From the NCBI GenBank assembly GCA_012798185.1, contig JAAZNS010000201.1, positions 1-11,962 of the forward strand: a stretch of DNA of 11,962 nucleotides. Reading direction: 5' to 3'. Positions 8,360-11,962 of the stretch are shown piece by piece. The position numbers and the translations under genes were made by a program. Under the pieces are notes generated by a model that had not been told where the DNA came from, ran no database searches, and saw only the letters and a program-made list of their open reading frames with translations. The DNA is from Chloroflexota bacterium (GTDB taxonomy: Bacteria > Chloroflexota > Anaerolineae > Anaerolineales > UBA4823). Positions within the stretch are counted from its first letter, which is position 1. Each line of letters opens with the position of its first letter.

Positions 8360-8388
8360 TTGTAAACCGTACGCCAATCAGTTATAAT
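8360..8388 (+). promoter_or_regulatory. tRNA-Val promoter
   Basis: TTGTAA (8360-8365), a 17-nt spacer and a perfect TATAAT (8383-8388) predict a start near 8395, about 18 nt before the mature tRNA. It begins only 5 nt after the pilin stop, so the tRNA is probably transcribed both alone and by read-through from the pilin. Confidence 0.6.
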
Positions 8389-8412
8389 GTCTAAGCCCAG
8401 ATCGGGTGATTT

Positions 8413-8487
<75 letters not shown>

Positions 8488-8938
8488 CAAGATTTTTTAA
8501 AAATCGAGATTTCAATACTGCTTTCCCCAACGATCTTAAATTTTATAAAAATCAAATAATTGTTTCCAAGGTGAAGATTTATTTTATCAATTAGTTGGTA
8601 ACGGTAAATCTTATCTAGTGAAGCCAAAATTTTCGATGTTTATCGAATTTATGGTGCTCCATTTTATCCTTTCCTTACTAATGATCGAGGTAAGGATATC
8701 GTGGGAATAACTCGTAGGTAAACCAACTTATTCGATTGCTCCTCCTTGCAGCGAGGATATTTCTATCTTTAATTCAATCGCTTGCGTTTTATCGAAAATC
8801 CTTTTTTTTAACTCAGAAGGTTTTTCGTCCCATCCTTATCGGTAATTAATCAACAACGTTATAATAAGCATATTTTTAGGAGTCTGAAATTCATACACTG
8901 AATTACTTTTAAACCGTGATTTTTTTTCGGGGGAAGAG
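8488..8938. other. AT-rich intergenic stretch without a convincing gene
   Basis: Both strands are interrupted by stops; the longest plus-strand frames are about 53 codons (8549-8709) and 38 codons (8608-8721). The second ends in a plausible protein-like stretch (RIYGAPFYPFLTNDRGKD) but has no start or binding site, so at most it is a relic of a decayed gene. A TATAAT at 8860-8865 without a good -35 may be the old promoter of the broken gene downstream. No integrase, transposase or copy of the tRNA 3' end is visible. Confidence 0.5.
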
Positions 8939-10006
8939 ATGAGAAAATAAACCTCAATCACTTTTGGTTTAGTGTGTGTGGTTATGGCACTGACATTTCT
9001 CGCAGTGCAACCCATGCTGGAAGCATCACTGTTACTAATACCAATGATTCTGGTGCTGGTTCTCTACGGCAAGCTATTCAAAAACGCAAGTTCAGGTGAT
9101 ACCATCAATTTCAATCTTACGTACCCTGCCACCAACACCTTAATTTCTGGTCAACTGACAATCGGTAAAAACATTACTATTAACGTTCCAGGCGCCGATA
9201 AACTGACTATTAACGGGAATGATGCAAACCGCGTCTTTTTTATCGCTGAAGGTGTTAATGTGACTCTCTGATGTTAAAATTGCACATGGTGACGCCAATA
9301 GCGGCGGTAGCGGCGATAATGGGGGTGGTATTTATAACCAGGGTTCTCTTACTTTAAATCGATGTGTTATTACCAATAACTCTGCTAAATGGGATGGAGG
9401 AGGGGTTTATAATTTCAAAAATGCAACATTTGTTTTACAGGAGAGTACATTTATTGATAACGAAGCCGTATATGGCGGAGGTATTAAAAATCAGAGCGCG
9501 ACAGCAACAATCGTTAATAGTACATTTTTCAATAATATCGTTGATACACGCGGCGGCACAATAGACAGCGGTTGTCAATTTAGGTACCCAAACAGCAATG
9601 TAAATATTATTAATAGTGCGATTATTGGTAATTCTGCTACATTGATCGCTGGTGGTTTGGGAAATCCTTGCAGTTTAACAATATCAAAAAATACAATCGT
9701 AGCAGAAAATTTTGGAGGTAATTGTGATGATATGATCTTCCTGGGGATAATAATGGGCCATTGGGAATCATAGCTGGTACAACCAATTATTTATGGGTTG
9801 TGGCTAATTTCACGAATAAAATATTCCGTTTGTTGTTATCTGGAGATGTGCTAAGTGAATATACTATCCTTACCGATGGAAGCAATGCTCAATTATTGGC
9901 AGTTTCACCGGATGGAAGAATATGGTTTACTGAGATGGACAGTAACCAGATAGGTGAATTAACCCCGCGAGGTGGAAGCCAATATTTACCGGTGGTCATA
10001 AAATAA
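8939..10006 (+). pseudogene. Broken exported beta-helix protein gene joined to the end of a streptogramin-lyase-like propeller
   Basis: Five pieces in different frames are readable. (1) GGGGGAAGAG then ATG at 8939: MRK, an in-frame TAA (8948-8950), then a signal peptide (TSITFGLVCVVMALTFLA). (2) About 9022-9080, one frame over: SITVTNTNDSGAGSLRQAIQ, a typical start of exported beta-helix proteins. (3) After a five-A run (9080-9084) the frame shifts back: NASSGDTINF to AEGVNVTL. (4) From 9270, after a probable loss of one CT unit (9264-9269), an open frame to TAG 9771-9773 carries beta-helix repeats (GGGIYNQGSLTL, GGGVYNFKNATFVL, GGGIKNQSATATIVNSTF) and TIVAENFGGNCDD, like the start of a choice-of-anchor Q domain. 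(5) From about 9735, another frame carries GPLGIIAGTTNYLWVVANFT, SPDGRIWFTEMDSNQIGEL and the tail QYLPVVIK, resembling Vgb-type propellers. With one stop and four frame changes it cannot give the full product. The long neighbouring genes are intact, so sequencing error alone is unlikely. Confidence 0.85.
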
Positions 10007-10015
10007 AAAATGATC

Positions 10016-10045
10016 TTTAGGAGTTAGAGTTCTAGCATCCCTAAA
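10016..10045. repeat. Inverted repeat after the pseudogene
   Basis: TTTAGG (10016-10021) and CCTAAA (10040-10045) are inverted arms; TAGA/TCTA inside gives a second short stem. An AT-rich run follows. It could be the old terminator of the broken gene, but it lacks a clean T-tract. Confidence 0.3.
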
Positions 10046-10059
10046 AATAATTTATTATA

Positions 10060-10099
10060 AGCTGTCAGCGATCAGTGAAAACAGTAGAAGCTAACAGCT
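10060..10099. repeat. AGCTGT...ACAGCT inverted repeat with degenerate internal repeats
   Basis: AGCTGT (10060-10065) and ACAGCT (10094-10099) flank a stretch rich in CAGCGATCAG, ACAGT and AGCTAACAG words. The style resembles the dispersed intergenic AGCTG(A/T)-type repeats seen in many environmental genomes; this is an impression, not a match. It lies between two convergent transcription units and could act as a weak bidirectional terminator. Confidence 0.4.
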
Positions 10100-10143
10100 A
10101 TTATTTTAAAAAACTAATGAGACCTTTTTTATAAACACACCCT

Positions 10144-10980
10144 TCACATTTCGTTCCTGAATTGCAGGCAATAATGGTGAAATGTATTGCTTACCCAGGC
10201 ATTACCCAAGCCGTAGGGAGCGAGGCGCTGGTTATCCTGCGCCCAGATTTTCTCGTCCTTCAGCGCGTACACTGCGCATAGCCGCTTTGCCAAATCCCAT
10301 GCCAGGGGGTAGATTTTACCGCGCTTTTTCACATTCTTGACGATGATGGTAAGATAAGCGCCTTCCACCAGGTATGGTTTGAGATCTATGAAAATGCTGG
10401 ATAATTTTTCTATAAATTCGTCATAATCGTGGATATTGCCCAGGTCGTTGGGATCGTTGGAGTATACGACATCCATCTGAGGTGATTCACGCCTGATTTT
10501 TTGGGTTAAAGCGCCGGGCGCATGCAACATATCCCAATAAGGAGGTGAGGTGAGAACATAATTTATCGGGGGAATCTGATGAGTGGAAATCAAACGGCTT
10601 ATTTCCAGGGCATTACCAGGAATAATTTCTGCGGTCAGGGTAATGGAAGGGTTGTTTCTACTTGTTTTCTCCTCAGATAATAACTGGCGGGCGATGGCAA
10701 TATAGGCTGGGTTTAACTCGATCCCATAACTATGCCTACCGCTGCGTAATGCTGCCACCAGGGTGCTGCCGGTGCCTGCCATAGGATCGAAAACCACCTG
10801 GTCTTTTTTGGTGAAAAATTCGATAAATTCCTGCGCCAGGGTTTCTGGAAATTTTGCCGGGTGGCGCAGCACATCTTTACGGCGCGGCGGTGGGTTATGC
10901 ACAAACCATGATTTTTGAAATTTCAACCATTCTTTGGGTGTTAAGTCGTTGAGGCGGTTAGTAAAGGGACGTTTAGACAT
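10144..10980 (-). CDS. Orphan DNA methyltransferase, probable N4-cytosine type
   Basis: 278-residue S-adenosylmethionine-dependent DNA methyltransferase of the N6/N4 family. Order of motifs: motif X-like HPAKFPETLAQEFI (40-53); motif I FDPMAGTGST (64-73), which binds the cofactor; motif II GIELNP (86-91); a motif III-like PGNALE (121-126); and catalytic motif IV TSPPYW (144-149). Serine at the first motif-IV position (SPPY rather than DPPY) points to N4-methylation of cytosine, though N6-adenine activity is not excluded. The cofactor half comes before the catalytic half, unlike the common beta class, and only about 20 residues separate motif III from motif IV. Target recognition must therefore lie after about residue 150 or be minimal. 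It starts 5 nt after the lipoprotein stop, in one unit with purA. No restriction endonuclease is visible, so a regulatory or protective solitary enzyme is the likelier role. Confidence 0.9.
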   Translation of the reverse strand: MSKRPFTNRLNDLTPKEWLKFQKSWFVHNPPPRRKDVLRHPAKFPETLAQEFIEFFTKKDQVVFDPMAGTGSTLVAALRSGRHSYGIELNPAYIAIARQLLSEEKTSRNNPSITLTAEIIPGNALEISRLISTHQIPPINYVLTSPPYWDMLHAPGALTQKIRRESPQMDVVYSNDPNDLGNIHDYDEFIEKLSSIFIDLKPYLVEGAYLTIIVKNVKKRGKIYPLAWDLAKRLCAVYALKDEKIWAQDNQRLAPYGLGNAWVSNTFHHYCLQFRNEM

Positions 10981-10985
10981 GGCAG

Positions 10986-11771
10986 TTATGGGGTGACTTC
11001 TCGGATGGTCAATTCGGAGAAGCTTACTGTGATGGCACTGTTTTTTGAGGAGCGGGCAAATAAACCAATGACTCCCTCTGGAATAGAAGGATCATTAATC
11101 GTGAATTGAAATTCTCCATTTATAAAAAAATGCATTTCTTTTCCTTTGGCCCATATCGACAATCGTGATGAACTGGGAGCGCCGGGTGGCACTGCCCCGC
11201 TAAGTGTTTTTGGAAATGGGGAAGAAGCTTTTCCGGCAATATACTTATCTAAACGGACTGATCCATTGCATGATAGTGAAAAGCGGTAGAAGTCCAGTGC
11301 AGGCGTAACACGGAAAAGCAAACCATATTCGTCATCACCCCAGCATATACTAGGGCTGGCGGTTATTTCTACATAGAAATCGGTCAAAGTTGGGTTATCA
11401 CGCAGGGTGTAAAGGTAGATATTTGGCTGGGAGATTGCTAGAGTGATTTCTTTCAGACCAAGCGCCACACTGCCGCTTTCTGATACAGCTAAATCCCAAA
11501 TTTCGGGCGTTGTGAAATCATCTTCAAAAATCACTGCACCGATATTGGGACGTACATCAACGGTGGGAGTGATCGCCTGGGTGGGTACGAGCGTACTGGT
11601 AGCGGTGGGAGGAAACCAAACAATGGTCGGTGTAGCCGTTTCGGGAGGCGGTGGTGATGTTGGCGGCGGCAGGGTGGGCATAGGAGTGGAAAACCCAAGG
11701 CAAGCGCTCAGTACGACCGCTGTTGTTCCTAACCCGAAGCAAATAATAAACCGGGAAATATACTTTCCCAT
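10986..11771 (-). CDS. Lipoprotein with Pro/Thr linker and LamG/DUF1080-like beta domain
   Basis: Exported lipoprotein of 261 residues. The N-terminus MGKYISRF, a hydrophobic stretch and lipobox LSAC (Cys24) give signal-peptidase-II processing. Residues about 28-71 form a Pro/Thr linker. From about 80 to 259 runs a beta-rich domain starting IFEDDFTTPEIWDL and containing YGLLFRV, FYRFSLSCNGSVRL, LSIWAKGKEMHFFINGEFQF and GVIGLFARS. This is the pattern of concanavalin-like (LamG, DUF1080/3-keto-disaccharide hydrolase-like) jelly rolls, which bind carbohydrate or cell-wall material. No hydrolase active site can be named. The ATG is 1 nt after the purA TGA (TGATATG) with no clear binding site of its own, so translational coupling is likely. 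The plan (lipobox, stalk, globular domain) is the same as in the WD40 lipoprotein, but the sequences are unrelated. Confidence 0.85.
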   Translation of the reverse strand: MGKYISRFIICFGLGTTAVVLSACLGFSTPMPTLPPPTSPPPPETATPTIVWFPPTATSTLVPTQAITPTVDVRPNIGAVIFEDDFTTPEIWDLAVSESGSVALGLKEITLAISQPNIYLYTLRDNPTLTDFYVEITASPSICWGDDEYGLLFRVTPALDFYRFSLSCNGSVRLDKYIAGKASSPFPKTLSGAVPPGAPSSSRLSIWAKGKEMHFFINGEFQFTINDPSIPEGVIGLFARSSKNSAITVSFSELTIREVTP

Positions 11772-11772
11772 A

Positions 11773-11962
11773 TCAGGATAATGAAATAACCTGGTCTCGT
11801 TCGGGACCCACCGACACTAAGTGAACTTTCACCTGGCAAAAATCTTCGATACGGTGGATGTACATTCTTGCCTGAGAGGGCAGGTCATCCCAGGAGCGAG
11901 CTTGCCATAAGCTTTCTTCCCATCCGGGCATTTCTTCATATACTGGCTTAAAAGAGGGGAGA
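11773..11962 (-). CDS. purA: Adenylosuccinate synthetase, C-terminal end (partial)
   Basis: The last 63 codons of a gene running out of the window. The translation contains PVYEEMPGWEESLWQARSW, DLPSQARMYIHRIEDF and HLVSVGPERDQVI, matching the conserved C-terminus of PurA: the PVYEELPGW block, then the SVGP(D/E)R block near the base-binding region. PurA joins IMP and aspartate using GTP in the first committed step of AMP synthesis. The gene ends in TGA at 11773-11775 and is followed at once by the lipoprotein start, so the two downstream genes probably depend on purA transcription. Confidence 0.93.
   Translation of the reverse strand, partial: LPSFKPVYEEMPGWEESLWQARSWDDLPSQARMYIHRIEDFCQVKVHLVSVGPERDQVISLS

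Noticed and set aside
8972..9271. A standalone 99-residue gene starting at GTG 8972
   Set aside because: Its middle part (about 9022-9080) is out of frame with the conserved beta-helix peptide; it is a fragment of the broken gene.
9761..10006. A standalone 81-residue propeller gene starting at TTG 9761
   Set aside because: It holds only the last blades, has no binding site, and its coding similarity extends upstream of the TTG; it is the tail of the broken gene.
10144..10980. Restriction-modification system
   Set aside because: Only a methyltransferase is present; its neighbours are a lipoprotein and purA on one side and a pseudogene on the other.

Overview
The window looks like a chromosomal segment of a Chloroflexota bacterium, probably class Anaerolineae. 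This is inferred from protein style, not from a search. Two lipoproteins carry long Thr/Pro linkers after the lipobox. There is a very large bacillopeptidase-F-like exported protease, a short Flp-type pilin with a GQGxxEY processing site, and exported proteins ending in a Tyr-(Phe/Leu)-Pro-(Ile/Val)-Val tail. Base composition is moderate, with a distinctly AT-rich centre (about 8040-10140).

Left block (23-8011, all minus strand): mutS2, then a 1.4-kresidue S8 protease, then a WD40 lipoprotein. The spacing is tight (4 nt between the last two; about 60-75 nt after mutS2), so they are probably co-transcribed. The products would be a cytosolic nucleic-acid ATPase, an exported membrane-anchored protease and a surface beta-propeller. 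The last two are a plausible functional pair; mutS2 is probably only a promoter donor.

Centre (8012-10143): an AT-rich divergent region holds a consensus-like promoter, a 14-bp perfect palindrome and a strong ribosome binding site in front of a 47-residue Flp-family pilin gene. A tRNA-Val(CAC) gene with its own good promoter follows. Next come about 450 bp with no convincing gene, then a badly broken gene (8939-10006). In its pieces one can read a signal peptide, a right-handed beta-helix protein and the last part of a streptogramin-lyase-like beta-propeller, separated by a stop codon and at least four frame changes. Short inverted repeats follow.

Right block (10144-11962, minus strand): the 3' end of purA (adenylosuccinate synthetase), a lipoprotein with a LamG-like domain starting 1 nt after the purA stop, and an orphan DNA methyltransferase 5 nt further on. 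The last appears to be an N4-cytosine type with motif I before motif IV and no restriction enzyme beside it.

The most interesting signals are the composite pseudogene, the shared C-terminal tail on the non-lipidated exported proteins, the complete internal duplication in the protease, the solitary pilin with its palindromic leader, and a tRNA with a one-base-long variable loop. I did not find a clearly new multi-gene defence or mobile system.
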